Assembly: GCA_036429605.1 (NCBI GenBank)
Contig: JAVFKD010000010.1
Coordinates: 62,001-126,000 of the forward strand
Reading direction: 5' to 3'
Source of the DNA: Cladobotryum mycophilum
Taxonomy: Eukaryota; Ascomycota; Sordariomycetes; Hypocreales; Hypocreaceae
DNA length: 64,000 nucleotides
Positions 11,418 through 21,569 of this stretch are shown here, in pieces. The translations under genes were made by a program, and so were the position numbers. Within the stretch, counting starts at the first letter, position 1. The number at the start of each line of letters is the position of its first letter. The notes beneath the pieces were generated by a model. It searched no databases and was not told the origin of the DNA. It saw nothing but the letters and a program-made list of their open reading frames with translations.

Positions 11418-11528
11418 CACATATGCTTATTATATAAGATATCTTATTTGCACCGGGGGGGGCGGTGCATGAGTCACGTGGTTTTATTTGCACCGTCCCC
11501 GGTGCAGGTATGGGCCCCCTATTGCTTC
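11418..11528 (-). repeat. Right terminal inverted repeat and target duplication
   Basis: Reverse complement of the left TIR with about four differences in 102 bp, ending at 11519 and followed by the same 9-bp duplication at 11520-11528. In this copy both TGCACCG/CGGTGCA stems are intact, so the right end shows the ancestral layout better than the left. The outer 65-70 bp are nearly identical between the two ends. Confidence 0.88.
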
Positions 11529-11940
11529 GCGTCTTTGACGCATCAAAATTTTTGCACCCGAGCACCAGGATAGAGAGTAACGAGCTCTAGACAATACGAG
11601 TGTCATAGATGTCTAGTAAGAACGTATCTCACCAGACACAAATCCAATCAGTTTGCAATGACCATTTATTTACAATTGGGAGCTAATAGTCGAGTCACTC
11701 GGTCATCAAGTAGTGGTGGAAATATGACCCCCACCTGAAAATTCTCACGGCGAGCCTAAAGAGGTAATAATGCACTCGTAGCAGCCCATGAATCGCTAGA
11801 ATCAACGACCGCAGAGGAACCATAAATAGCTGATTAGAGCTCTTTTTGGAGTGTTTGAGCACTGAAAAACTCAAGACACTGCTATCAGTCTAGTACAGGC
11901 AACGCTCATTCTTGCAAAGACCATCACGGAAATCACAAAA
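11529..11940. other. Promoter region of the acetyltransferase gene
   Basis: 412 bp between the transposon's right target duplication and the GNAT start codon. No coding frame and no clear TATA box. The transposon has landed within 420 bp of this start codon. Confidence 0.4.
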
Positions 11941-12552
11941 ATGCATCTGCAATTGCGCACCAGCAGACCAGAGGATGTCCCCCACATGGTGGAGACATAT
12001 TTCGATGCCTTCTCCGAGGACGAGATTTCCCGTCGCTTCTCTCCTAGAGGCACAAAGTCTGCGTACGATTTCTGGACTTCTTCGCTTTCCGACGAGGTGC
12101 TCAGCGAGCACAGTCATTTCCTTTCCGTCTGGGATACTTCCACTACTTTCGAAACGTTTGTGGGCTTCGCAAAATGGGTTGTCCCAGGAGCACCGTCGGA
12201 ACCGCTGCCCAAACTCGAGGATTGGCCACAGGAGGGCGATCCAGAATTTGCCGCCGAATTCTTTGCATGTCTTGAAGAGATGCATTCTAATGCCATGGGC
12301 GAGAGGCCGCATTGGTACCTTGAAATGCTGGCTGTCAAGAAGCAGTTTCAGGGCAAAGGTGCCGCGAGCCTAATGTTAAAGTATGGTGTTGCAAAGGCTG
12401 ATGAGGATGGAGTGGAGAGCTATCTGGACGCCTCGCCTTTGGCCAAGCCAATCTATGAACGCTATGGTTTCCGAGTTGTACATACAGAGACATTCCTCAA
12501 TGGGAGATACTCAGAGTGTGCCATGCTGAGGGACGCCATGGGAGGGAATTGA
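11941..12552 (+). CDS. GNAT-family N-acetyltransferase
   Basis: Single exon of 203 residues, the usual length for a stand-alone GNAT enzyme, which transfers acetyl from acetyl-CoA to an amine. Motif A is clear at residues 126-150: the beta-strand YLEMLAV is followed by the acetyl-CoA loop Gln135-Phe-Gln-Gly-Lys-Gly140-Ala. Motif B follows, with YLDAS, then PIYERYGF, the hallmark C-terminal Tyr/Gly segment. The N-terminus begins with the typical LRTSRPEDVPHM strand-helix. It stands alone on its strand between the transposon and a gene-poor gap, so the substrate is unknown. Antisense frames are shadows. Confidence 0.88.
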   Translation: MHLQLRTSRPEDVPHMVETYFDAFSEDEISRRFSPRGTKSAYDFWTSSLSDEVLSEHSHFLSVWDTSTTFETFVGFAKWVVPGAPSEPLPKLEDWPQEGDPEFAAEFFACLEEMHSNAMGERPHWYLEMLAVKKQFQGKGAASLMLKYGVAKADEDGVESYLDASPLAKPIYERYGFRVVHTETFLNGRYSECAMLRDAMGGN

Positions 12553-13114
12553 GGAAATTGAGGGAGTGTCTGTGAAGAGGTGAGCCTGGGTCTTCTGACA
12601 TTGGGGTATGGTGTCTGTTTTGGCAATCATACGTATGGCTTTATTCAATATGGAGATTGATTTGGTTACCATTCCCGTGGCCTAGACGAACAGCATGTTG
12701 CAATTAGGCAACCCAAGTGTCGGTGTGCCCTACAATGTTCGTGCTGTAGTGGCCCTCTATGGATAAAGTAGAGGCGATGGGTGCTGCCTATAGCTAAATG
12801 CCTACACTAGTTTATTGGTTCACGTATACATGTAGCTCGTGATAGATTAGTGCATCATCGTGCGAATGCAATGGATGTCAAGTGTAAGGAGAGAATCTCA
12901 CTATCGGCTATCGTGTAATAAGTAATAGAGATAACTCAGTTTGTCACTTCATAGATAGATCAATGTGCATGATGCCTTGAGTATTATGTACATGCATGTG
13001 TACCAGCTAAATGATACACGTTAAAGCCCGCTTAAAATACCCTACTCAACAAATGGGAATCCTATAATGCTCAAAAGGCCAAACTTCCTTCTTCCGTTCT
13101 ACTTTCACCGCCAC
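12553..13114. other. Intergenic, nothing recognised
   Basis: 562 bp of convergent 3' flanks between the acetyltransferase and the small secreted protein. No coding frame, repeat or RNA structure stands out. Confidence 0.4.
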
Positions 13115-13373
13115 TTAGTTACAAGAATTAATATCGCAGTTAGACCTCGGGTCGTTGCAAACGGGGTCATCGGGCTCGACACAAGACGTGCCCGGCTGTG
13201 ATCCAAACCCTCCAAAGTGATTGCACACTTGGTTACCGGGGCAGTCCTGATGGTTGTTAGCGGATACGAAACGATGTATTGGCAAAGATGAATAAATGAC
13301 GACTAACGTGGCAGGTGTTGCAGGCACTGGTAAGTGTAGCTCCGAGTAGGAGAATGGCGGCGAAGACCTTCAT
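13115..13373 (-). CDS. Small secreted eight-cysteine protein
   Basis: Two exons on the minus strand, 13373-13308 and 13246-13115, with a 61-nt phase-0 intron (GTTAGT donor, GCTAAC branch, ATCAG acceptor), encode 65 residues. The first 17 (MKVFAAILLLGATLTSA) form a signal peptide, leaving a mature peptide of about 48 residues with eight cysteines. The spacing begins CNTC, then DC, and includes a Gly/Phe-rich loop (HFGGFGSQPG). Size, secretion signal and even cysteine number are typical of fungal effectors or antimicrobial-type peptides, but I do not recognise the family. Splicing restores an uninterrupted cysteine pattern, which supports the model. Function is unknown. Confidence 0.7.
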
Positions 13374-14749
13374 TTTGGAAATTTCTAAAAAGAAAGGATT
13401 GACTGAGCTTGTGGTGTATGTGGAAATGTACTGGATATCTGTTGACCTACAATATTTACGAGTATTTGAACAGATATTTATACTCAATAGCATCTCATAC
13501 TTTACTTCTCTAGGGCACCCGCCATAACGTCTTGGAGCCATTGCCCGATGAACCGGTCCGATATTGAACCTGGCCCAGCATTTTCCCGAGAGTCCGAACA
13601 GTCAGACATTTACCATGTACCCTGTATTAGAGTAATTGAGCAGTTAGATTAGTTGAAATTGCTGACTGCATAACCTCCATCATAAGATATCCTTCTATTA
13701 AGATATCTGACAAATAATGTTAAGTGTAAAGCTACACTTGACATAATCATTTGCTGACTGCCCATCTTCTTCAATCCGAATCGAGGCTCCTGTTAAGTAA
13801 TAAAAAGACATCTACAATCTTTGGATAGTTTGGTGATCCCGATTGAATGCGTTGGGATGAACGATTCCGAACAGTCCATTCTTATTCTATTTCCCTGGGC
13901 ATTTAGCTGAACAGATCCATCATATCGCACCACCAAGTCTAGTTTACGAGATTCCCCATTCTATCTTCCAGCAGTGAGCCATAAGCGTAATACCAATGCC
14001 AACTTAAGCTTCCTGCCTAATTTGTCCAAGGATCCTAGCCCGGGTAAGCTTACCTTTGGTGGGTATCCAACGTAGCAGTTAAGCAAACAGCGACTCGTGG
14101 CCATCATGATTTATTCTGTATATCCTTTTGAATATGACAGATCATGATTGCAACCGTGATGCCGCAGAGGTAATATTTTGGCTTTGACTGTGTGGGCAAT
14201 TTATTACGTTAAAAGATAGAATGAACAGCGGCATGTTCTGGTGAACTAGGCTGAGGGCGATCCCCCTTTGGATACGCAGTCGAAGTGTCTTTGAGAAACG
14301 CTATATCTTATTTTCTAGGCCTAGACAGCGCAGCTGTCGTTTTTGTGGAAATGGGATTTGCTTAAAGGATAGAGTACAAACCGTGTTGAACCAACTGTTA
14401 AGGTAGGTATTGCACCATATTCTGGCCTGGTTTCGTAAATACCAGAAATTACAGATGGTAGATAAATGGGATTAAACAATGTTAGCAAATGTGTGTAGCG
14501 ATGTTTTGCGTGAATAGAATCTGGTGATGTTTTGATAACGCGTTCTGGCAAACCAACGTGTGATCGGATGGCGGGGGAAACAACATGCCGACGGAGCCTA
14601 ATCACAAATCTGAGGAATATCTTCTAGTAACATCACGTTGTGCTATATAAACTGTAGTCTACGTAAATTACACTTCAAATACATTTACCTTTATTGCGAA
14701 AACGTCCAATCTGAGGCTTGCCGATAATCGTCACAGATTCTACCCTCAT
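13374..14749. other. Gene-poor intergenic stretch
   Basis: 1.38 kb separating two divergently transcribed small genes. The frames present are short, lack motifs and do not link by splicing. I see no element worth naming. Confidence 0.4.
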
Positions 14750-15238
14750 ATGTCTGTGGAAGCTAAAGTTGCGAATATCATCCGTCGCAAAAAGGCACAA
14801 TATGTCCGGTACATAGATACTAAGCAATGGAGCAAATTCGAGGAGCTTGCGCTTGCGGACGCTGAGCTGTCGTTCCACAACTCAGATGGTTCCGTCATGA
14901 CGCTGAGCGGTACGGCCTTTCAATTTTCCTCCGTCAAATCATTCACCGCCTATTTTAGCAAGTTCTTTGCCCAGGCTCAAACACTACACATGGTGGGCCA
15001 TGGGGAGCTCGAGAGAATTGGGGCAGGGGAAGTGAGAGCTATTTGGGGGATGGAAGACCAAATCATGTTGCCATTATTCGCAGAGATAAGGGGAGGTGGT
15101 TACTATCACGAGACCTGGGTGTTAAAGAATGGGGGCTGGTTCTTGAAGTCATTGAGACTGGAGAGAACGTACATGAAGTATAACTTCGTGGCCACTCTCG
15201 GATCATGGTTGCAGTCGACTGGGGTACCAGTTGTCTAG
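14750..15238 (+). CDS. SnoaL-like (NTF2-fold) protein
   Basis: Single exon, 162 residues. The length and pattern fit the SnoaL-like cone-shaped alpha+beta barrel: an N-terminal helix (RRKKAQYVRYID), the conserved KQWSKFEELAL segment, then strands carrying HMVGHGELE, AIWGMEDQ, GGGYYHETW and GWFLKSLRLERTY. Members act as small cyclases, isomerases or dehydratases, often beside oxidoreductases in fungal metabolic clusters. Here the stop codon lies only 42 nt from the stop codon of the convergent flavoenzyme gene. That suggests association but does not prove a shared pathway. Start is the first ATG of an open frame whose first residues already match the fold. Confidence 0.75.
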   Translation: MSVEAKVANIIRRKKAQYVRYIDTKQWSKFEELALADAELSFHNSDGSVMTLSGTAFQFSSVKSFTAYFSKFFAQAQTLHMVGHGELERIGAGEVRAIWGMEDQIMLPLFAEIRGGGYYHETWVLKNGGWFLKSLRLERTYMKYNFVATLGSWLQSTGVPVV

Positions 15239-15280
15239 ATATTCGCGTAGCTAATCTACAAACATCGCATCCGGTATCGT

Positions 15281-16666
15281 CTATATCCGGCCAGAGATTG
15301 GCTTGTCAATACCCTGAATGACCTCCTCTACTAACCTGACGCACTCATTACTTGTTCCGAATGCCAATGACCACCCTGCGCCACCGTGCCCATAACAATG
15401 CACAACCCGACTCTCACGCTTGTCCAGTGTCTTCCTGTTCTCGCGCTCTAGGCGTATCCTGGAATCTCGGTATGGCCGCAAGCCTTGTGCCAATGGGTAT
15501 TCGGGATCTAGTTTCGCATTCTTCAATATCGGTAGTAAATCTTCGCATCGTCTGCGCATTTCTTTGATCTCTGGCGAGTCAGGCGTGAGGTCAAGCTGTG
15601 ATTTGTGTGGCTGCTCGATCGAGCCCAGCACCAGTATGTTGTCATTTCGCGGTACAATAAATGCTATGTCCTCATACGTTCCATCCGCCTTGGTCTCAGC
15701 AGTAACGATAAATGAACTCTCTATTCGGGGAAAGCTGGATCCATCGTTAATGACCCGAAGAACGGCCCCTCTCAAGGGATACACGTCATCATCAGCCGCC
15801 GTCTCACGAGCCATCCCAGTCGCATTCACGATCGCGTCGGCATTATAGACTCGCAGTAGGTGAGGTTCATGCTGTAGTAGATCTCCAACAACAGTGCCAG
15901 TGTGAAGTATTGCGCCTTTTGTCTTTACTAGTCGCATCAGAAATGACATTGCCACGTCCGTATCGATGACCGGAGCAAGATGCTCGTAAGCGTCCTTCAA
16001 CCCACGATGGGCTTCGACATTGACACCATACTTTTCCATAAGATCTATACCCCAGTGGAATCCCTCCGGACTTATTTTTTCTGCTAGTTTCATCTTACGA
16101 TATGTGATGTCGTCGCCGACAATCTCGTACGCGTGGAACAAGGTACACATCTTCATCTTCACCCCAGAGGCAATCGCCAACTCTGGGTTAGCGGCCATCT
16201 TGCCATAGATGGCGAAGCTTTCCAATGCCCAATTCTGGACAGTTTTGAGATCACCGGGGCTGATCTCTTGCTGTACAGCGAGGACACCGCCACATTGTGT
16301 TGGAGGAAGTTCCCACAATGCTCCAGATATTTGAGAAGTCAGACGCTGACCAGATCCATAGCTAGCCCATTCCTTCGAGATGATTGTCACGTGATATCCA
16401 CGATCGAGTAGCAGCCAGGCGGTTACCAAACCTGTAACCCCTCCTCCAATAACAAGGACATGCGGGGCATTAACTGTTGGCTGGCAAAGAGGATCTGGGC
16501 TGGCAGAGATATCGGCCCTGAGAGAAAACTCAGCAGTCGGCGTGGATTTTAAGGAACTCATACTCCGAAAGCTAGTTTTGTTGCTTGGAGAACGTAGTGG
16601 TTGGGTGGCGAGTTTGATGACTGGTTGACAAAATGCATTCTCATTGCGATACATGCCCTTCTTCAT
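15281..16666 (-). CDS. FAD-dependent D-amino-acid-oxidase-like oxidoreductase
   Basis: Single-exon open frame of 461 codons. The likelier start is the second in-frame ATG (16561, MSSLKSTP), giving 426 residues and placing the Rossmann FAD motif VIGGGVTGL at about residues 37-45; the extra 35 residues have no counterpart I know. The C-terminal flavin-binding signature YGHGGAGWSLAFG and the preceding GLRPYRDSRIRLE are those of the D-amino-acid oxidase (DAO) group, which oxidises amines or amino acids to imines with release of hydrogen peroxide. There is no obvious peroxisomal SKL-type tail (it ends GRI). Neighbours are a SnoaL-like protein and a Zn2Cys6 regulator transcribed on the same strand. 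The substrate cannot be told. Confidence 0.85.
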   Translation of the reverse strand: MKKGMYRNENAFCQPVIKLATQPLRSPSNKTSFRSMSSLKSTPTAEFSLRADISASPDPLCQPTVNAPHVLVIGGGVTGLVTAWLLLDRGYHVTIISKEWASYGSGQRLTSQISGALWELPPTQCGGVLAVQQEISPGDLKTVQNWALESFAIYGKMAANPELAIASGVKMKMCTLFHAYEIVGDDITYRKMKLAEKISPEGFHWGIDLMEKYGVNVEAHRGLKDAYEHLAPVIDTDVAMSFLMRLVKTKGAILHTGTVVGDLLQHEPHLLRVYNADAIVNATGMARETAADDDVYPLRGAVLRVINDGSSFPRIESSFIVTAETKADGTYEDIAFIVPRNDNILVLGSIEQPHKSQLDLTPDSPEIKEMRRRCEDLLPILKNAKLDPEYPLAQGLRPYRDSRIRLERENRKTLDKRESRVVHCYGHGGAGWSLAFGTSNECVRLVEEVIQGIDKPISGRI

Positions 16667-17047
16667 TTATCATCGCCGACAGCCCAAGGAGAAAGGAATC
16701 AAGCTCAATTACCCCGCAACAGCGTCGTATTTGTTCACTCTCATTGCATTGTTAGAACATCATGATATTAGTAGTAGCTAGTTGTGCAGCTCCCATGCAT
16801 CTCCTTGCATTAAGCTCATTTAGGTCTAAGACGTAGCCTAAGAATGACTATGAGAAAACAAACTGACGTAAGTTTGCCTCTTGTGGATGTAAGCTGAGCA
16901 AGGTTTGATGATTAGATCATCGATGCATCAATATCTGGATGTTTCCTAAGAAAGAGCCCTTTAGGTTCTAGAAAGTGTGTTGTGAGTCTAGGGAACCTTG
17001 CAGATTGGTGCACCCGCAACCTGGGGGGGCCATTTTGCAATGTTGGG
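16667..17047. other. Promoter of the flavoenzyme gene and 3' flank of the regulator
   Basis: 381 bp without coding potential. The regulator ends at 17048 and the flavoenzyme starts just beyond, both on the minus strand, so this should hold the flavoenzyme promoter. None of the CGCGCG palindromes seen at 19810-19908 recur here. Confidence 0.4.
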
Positions 17048-19549
17048 CTAGGAGAGGGGTGTAATCTCCAATGCCATCTCAGCTGCAGTATCCCAGTTAA
17101 TCCAGTTGAATTGGAAAGGATCCGATTCTGCTAAGTAGTCCCAGTACTCCAAGGGCTCTGATAGCAGGTCAGAATATTCTACGTCGCCGACACTGGTCAC
17201 GACGCCGTGAGTGGTAGATGTCTGGGGCTGGGTAATGCCAGACAAGCCATTGGGAGACAGGCTCTTCGCCATACAATGTGCTGAATTCATCGCCGCAGGC
17301 CAGAAAGTATCAGGATCACGCCCCAAAGTTTCCCACGTCTTTTTCCTCAGCCGTCTCAGTAACGACCAGGCCTCTTTCCCACCATCTGACAAGTCGCGCT
17401 CTGCGAGAACCCCGCTTTCCTCACTTACAATACCACTAGTTGGTGTAATAAGTGTGAATAGTTTGTCTACAAGGCATATAGATTGCTCAGCCTCGGGGGA
17501 CTTTGGAACTCTGAGAAGGTCAGACAATAGAACGACCACGGCGTGGAGAGGTTGATATACGCCGGGGTAGAGCCAGTGGTAAGGGCGGAATGCATCTGAT
17601 GTGCACATATCGCAGAAATTCTGAATGAAGCCTTGACAATGACTGATACAACTATAAATCTTTGTTAGAAGCCTAAAACATGGTTGTAAGGATGGGGCAT
17701 TTACTCGGAACGAATCTGAGCCCACATTGTGTGCCTGGGGTCTCGCACCAGTGGCTGGTAGAGCACACAATACGTCTTGTGTACCATGAGCTTCAGCAAC
17801 AATTGGGCCCATTCCACAAAGGTCAATTTGTCAAAGTCTCCCTCATAAGCTTTGTCAGTTCTCTGATGTTCGCAAATGTTCGTAAGTTGAGCTATGCGAG
17901 CGCTAATTCTAGAATCTAGAACTTCAACTTCCCCTCTCAGGCTTGTAAAATCCGTCTTGGTCAGTGGTGTTGTGTCGAATTGGCGACGGAGGATGCGTCT
18001 AAGCGTGGACGTGATGGAGTATCTGTCTACGGCAACCATGAGACGTAAGTCGAGCATGCTTGGGTCAACGCAAGATGGATATATCATTTGTACGTCAGCT
18101 GTCCGCTCTTTTTTGATTGAGTCGCGCTTCAACTCTGCGGTTTTCTCGATATAACTCTCTTTGACCTCACCAATCATGCTTGTGTCATAAATGCTGTCAG
18201 ACAAGCATGACGGTGGCAAAGAAGAAGGTATCGGGGTCATTACATCGGTATGAATGATATGCCACCATATGCGGCGTCGCACTTCTGTCTCGGTTGCGTT
18301 CAGACTAAATTTGCTGCCATCACGGTGGAGACCCATAGCCTGGGCAACGCGAAGTGCAACAGATATGTATGAGCACGAGCTGAGGGGCTCTTCCTCGCGG
18401 ATGAGAAGGTGTTGCACAATGAGGAATGACATCAAGGAATAAATTGTCGGATTCCGGGGGAAGGCAACCATGTGCTGTGCGAGTGTGGCAGCCTCACGTA
18501 GAAAGGACGAGATGGTAGCTCTCGTGATGACCTTGAATTGGGAATTGAGAACGTCTCTTGAGCAGCTCACAGCGCCTCCGAAGAGTACTGCGAATAAGAG
18601 CGATAGGTAGCTTGGGTTTTCACCCAGAATGCCCTTCATCGACTCGCTTTTATCGTGCCCCTCAACTACAGCCCAGAACCCGTTATACTCTTCATCGAAA
18701 GACTTGAGGTGGATCAATGGTAGGATCGCATGGATGCTCGTCAAGAAGCTTCGATACAGCAGATCGCATGTAGATTTAGGCGGAAGATACTCGAGAAGTT
18801 TAGAGAGCGCCGCGGCGTGTTGTGATGCAGGTCTGATATCGCCCAGTTTTCTTCTCTTCTTTGGCAATCCGCCTTGCCAAGGAGAAGAATCGGATTCTGT
18901 CATCGTCAAAAGGCCATCTTGACCTGTCGCATGCTTGCAAGTAGGACATACTTGCTGAAGTGGCCAATTTCCACGCTCAGACAAAGAATAACGATCTTGG
19001 TCTTTGAGGAGCGTGTCAAGTTCATTGTTCTGATTGCTTGTTAGTTTCGTACCGTGTGATGTATGTCGTGTTACCATACATTATCGTCAATTAAAGCCCA
19101 AAAGGACCGTCCGACATATCGTGAACGTCCATCCCTCTGAAGACTGAGATATCCTAACTCGGGGACTGTTTCATGTTCTGTTTCAGGTAGGTTGGGACCC
19201 GACGATGATGACTCCTGAAATTTTTCTTGAGTACTTGAAGTGCCTTTGCCATTCTGACTTAGGATGGCCCTCTTCTTTGCGTGCCGCGAGGTCTTTTCTT
19301 GCCTTTTACTAGAGGGCTTCTCAGGACTTGGGTAGGTACAAGTTTGTCCATCTCTCAAACAACGCCCACATTGCGGATGGACCTACTAGTTTCAGCCTTG
19401 AAGAATTCACTGATATAGGAACGATTTTTAATTACCTTGTCGCATTTCACTCGTCTCGCGCGGCAGACGTGACAGGAGTAGCTTGCTCTTGGTCTCGATA
19501 CCGCACGGTGAAGGTGGGGCGAAGAAGATGCGGGAGCTTTGGCTGACAT
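17048..19549 (-). CDS. Zn2Cys6 fungal transcription factor
   Basis: Four exons on the minus strand (19549-19436, 19382-19080, 19029-17705, 17651-17048) with introns of 53, 50 and 53 nt give 781 residues. The binuclear zinc cluster is assembled only by splicing intron 1: Cys26-x2-Cys29-x6-Cys36-x6-Cys43-x2-Cys46-x6-Cys53. It is followed by a basic Lys/Arg/Ser linker. The middle holds the fungal-specific transcription factor domain, with LPLIHLKSFDEEYNGFW and the signature RRRIWW. The chosen ATG (MSAKAP) is close to the cluster, as usual; a longer in-frame start at 19651 is possible. It is divergent from the FMN oxidase gene and shares a 0.5-kb promoter with it. It is likely the local regulator of the flanking oxidoreductases, by position only. 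Confidence 0.88.
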
Positions 19550-19809
19550 TTCTTTTCTTACCTCGGCGACTGCGCGGTTTGCAGCTCTCAATGGGGATGC
19601 ATATACCAAAAATTGAAGATAGAATTTGACTGACGTATTCACATGCCTCATAGTTTGAGACTTTGCTCTCGGTTCAGAGTAAAACTCGTGGTTGTATCAG
19701 CCTGCGCAGTCGATCATTGCTGCGTTTTCCTCTTCCTCGTCTCCCCAGCGTCCGCGGACTGTTCGGCAAGTCTCGGTATTTGTGGATCCATAAGTCATCG
19801 CGGTTGCGT

Positions 19810-19908
19810 CACTCGCGCGAGTGGTGTGCTTACCCGTTCCTTTTCGCGCGAATGAGTCAATGTTTGAGAGCTGAGCGGTACACTCGACTGAGCTGCATTT
19901 CGCGCGAA
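19810..19908. promoter_or_regulatory. Three CGCGCG-cored palindromes in a divergent promoter
   Basis: Within 99 bp lie CACTCGCGCGAGTG (19810-19823, perfect 14-bp palindrome) and two copies of TTCGCGCGAA (19843-19852 and 19899-19908). The two copies share the 13-nt word TTCGCGCGAATGA, and their starts are 56 bp apart. They sit about 260-360 bp upstream of the Zn2Cys6 regulator and 140-240 bp upstream of the FMN oxidase. Palindromes with CG-rich half-sites are typical targets of dimeric zinc-cluster proteins, so these are candidate binding sites of the adjacent regulator, possibly autoregulatory. That link is inference. Confidence 0.5.
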
Positions 19909-19947
19909 TGATGTAACCAGAATCATGTTCACGTAGACTTGAAGACA

Positions 19948-19955
19948 TGTATATA
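19948..19955 (+). promoter_or_regulatory. TATA-like element of the FMN oxidase gene
   Basis: A TATATATA tract about 100 bp before the ATG at 20051 and just downstream of the CGCGCG palindromes, in the usual position for a core promoter. Confidence 0.4.
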
Positions 19956-20050
19956 TATCTGCAAATGAAAATGACCATGAATCCAACAGCATCCAGAAAG
20001 ACGACCCAAGACAGCTCAACTATCACAAGCCAACAAAGTAATCATTCACC

Positions 20051-21434
20051 ATGTCTGACCCAAACAACCCCAACATCAAGAGCCGCACCACCCCTCAATG
20101 GGCTCTTTACCAGCGCGAAAGCTTTTGGCAAACCAATGATGGTGTTCAGTCCCTTTTCGATACCTGTGAGTATGAAGCGCAGAGGTGGTTCAGCGACATC
20201 CCAGGATGATGCTAACCTAGAGCTAGCCCCCGAAAATTTGGAGCGTTTGGCGGAAGAGAAGCTCACACAAAGCGGCTGGTATTACTCTTCGTGCAATGCT
20301 GGGAATTCTTGGACGCATCTAGCCAACCGCCAGGCGTTTTATCGCCACCGTATCATCCCCCGGATGCTGATCGACACCAACACCCGAGACACTGCCATGA
20401 CCATTTTCAGCCACAACGTTGCAGCCCCAATTGGATTTGCCCCGATTGGAATCAATCGAATCTATCATCCCACAGGTGAACTCTCCGTCGCCAAAGTAGC
20501 CAAGGAGCTTAACCTCGTTTACTCCCTCTCCTCAGCTGGGAGTTACTCCATTGAGGACGTCGCCAAGGCCAACGGTGGATCTCCAAGGTTCTTTCAGCTC
20601 TACCAAAGTCACGATGACGAACTCTGCGTCTCTATGCTTGAGCGCGCATTCAAGAACGGCTACGATGTTTGTATGTTGACCACAGACACCTGGCAACTAG
20701 CATGGCGACACCATGATGTAGCGGCAGGAAATTATGCCTTTTATCATGAACATGGGGCGGGTGATATTGGTCTTCAGGATCCAGTGTTCCAAAAGCGCAT
20801 TCATGAGGCGGGTCTTGACCCAGAAAAGGATAAAAAGAAGTTGGCGCCAAATGGATTGATGAAAATATTTGGCACGGACGAGCTCACAGCTGGGAGAAGC
20901 TCCCTTGGTTAATCGCGCAGTGGAAGAGAATCTCTGGCGGTCGGCCATTCTGTCTCAAGGGCATTCAGAGCGTAGCTGATGCTAAGAAGGCCGTGGAGAT
21001 GGGTGTGGACGGCATTGTTGTCTCAAATCATGCTGGTCGACAGGTTGACGGCGCCATTGCGAGCCTTGACGCCTTGGAAGAGATTGTCGATGCAGTAGGC
21101 AATGATATATATGTGAGTTCATTCATAGATGCTTGCCCGTTTACGGAACTGACGTGAAGATTAGATCATGTACGATACAGGCATCAGGGGAGCTGCCGAT
21201 GTTTTCAAGGCGCTCGCATTGGGTGCCAAATTTGTCTTTATAGGGCGATTGTGGGTTTGGGCATTGTCCATTGCTGGAGAACATGGTGTTCGTCACGTCA
21301 TGAAGAGCCTGCTTGCAGAGTTCGACATCCTCCTCAATTGCTCTGGCTACAGAAACGTCTCCGAGATTGGTCGGGATGCGATCCGCTCACTCCCGAATAG
21401 CTCCAACTTGATTGCAGAGAAGTCTCGAATTTAG
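20051..21434 (+). CDS. FMN-dependent alpha-hydroxy-acid oxidase (lactate oxidase type), one frameshift
   Basis: Exons 20051-20165, 20227-21112 and 21165-21434 (introns 61 and 52 nt). The product is of the FMN-dependent alpha-hydroxy-acid dehydrogenase/lactate 2-monooxygenase family, which oxidises 2-hydroxy acids to 2-keto acids. Visible motifs are APIGFAPIGINRIYHP, FFQLYQ, MLTTDTW, the catalytic-His segment VVSNHAGRQVDG, and the phosphate-binding end DTGIRGAADVFKALALGAK. The frame breaks inside exon 2 at an A5 run near 20830-20834: upstream reads to DPEKDK, while downstream EVGAKWIDENIW continues one base off. One missing A explains it exactly, and the repaired length would be 423 residues. 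Either the gene is freshly inactivated or the assembly lost a base. No splice sites could bridge the break. Confidence 0.8.
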
Positions 21435-21569
21435 ATGGGATGAGGAATTTAGTTTTCTGTAGATAGCTGTTACCACATAGAGTAGACCTGACAGTTGCCT
21501 ATTTCTAACGCAGTCCGGCAGATTCATGGTCAAATAACCCTTACTCATCCTGCTCTCACCTCAAGCTGT

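Larger units (their letters stand above)
5698..11519. mobile_element. Mutator-like DNA transposon with 102-bp TIRs and 9-bp target duplication
   Basis: The element is 5,822 bp. Its ends are inverted repeats of 102 bp with about four mismatches (5698-5799 and 11418-11519). It is flanked by an exact 9-bp duplication, TATTGCTTC, at 5689-5697 and 11520-11528. Long TIRs plus a 9-bp duplication are the established signature of Mutator-like elements. The interior outside the nested LINE is extremely AT-rich, with stops in every frame. This looks like saturation by repeat-induced point mutation, and no transposase domain can be read. The element is therefore almost certainly non-autonomous now. The superfamily call rests on end structure alone; another superfamily with 8-10 bp duplications cannot be excluded. 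Confidence 0.85.

Noticed and set aside
5698..11519. Giant cargo-carrying (Starship-like) element
   Set aside because: It has long TIRs and a 9-bp duplication, is only 5.8 kb and shows no tyrosine recombinase captain gene.
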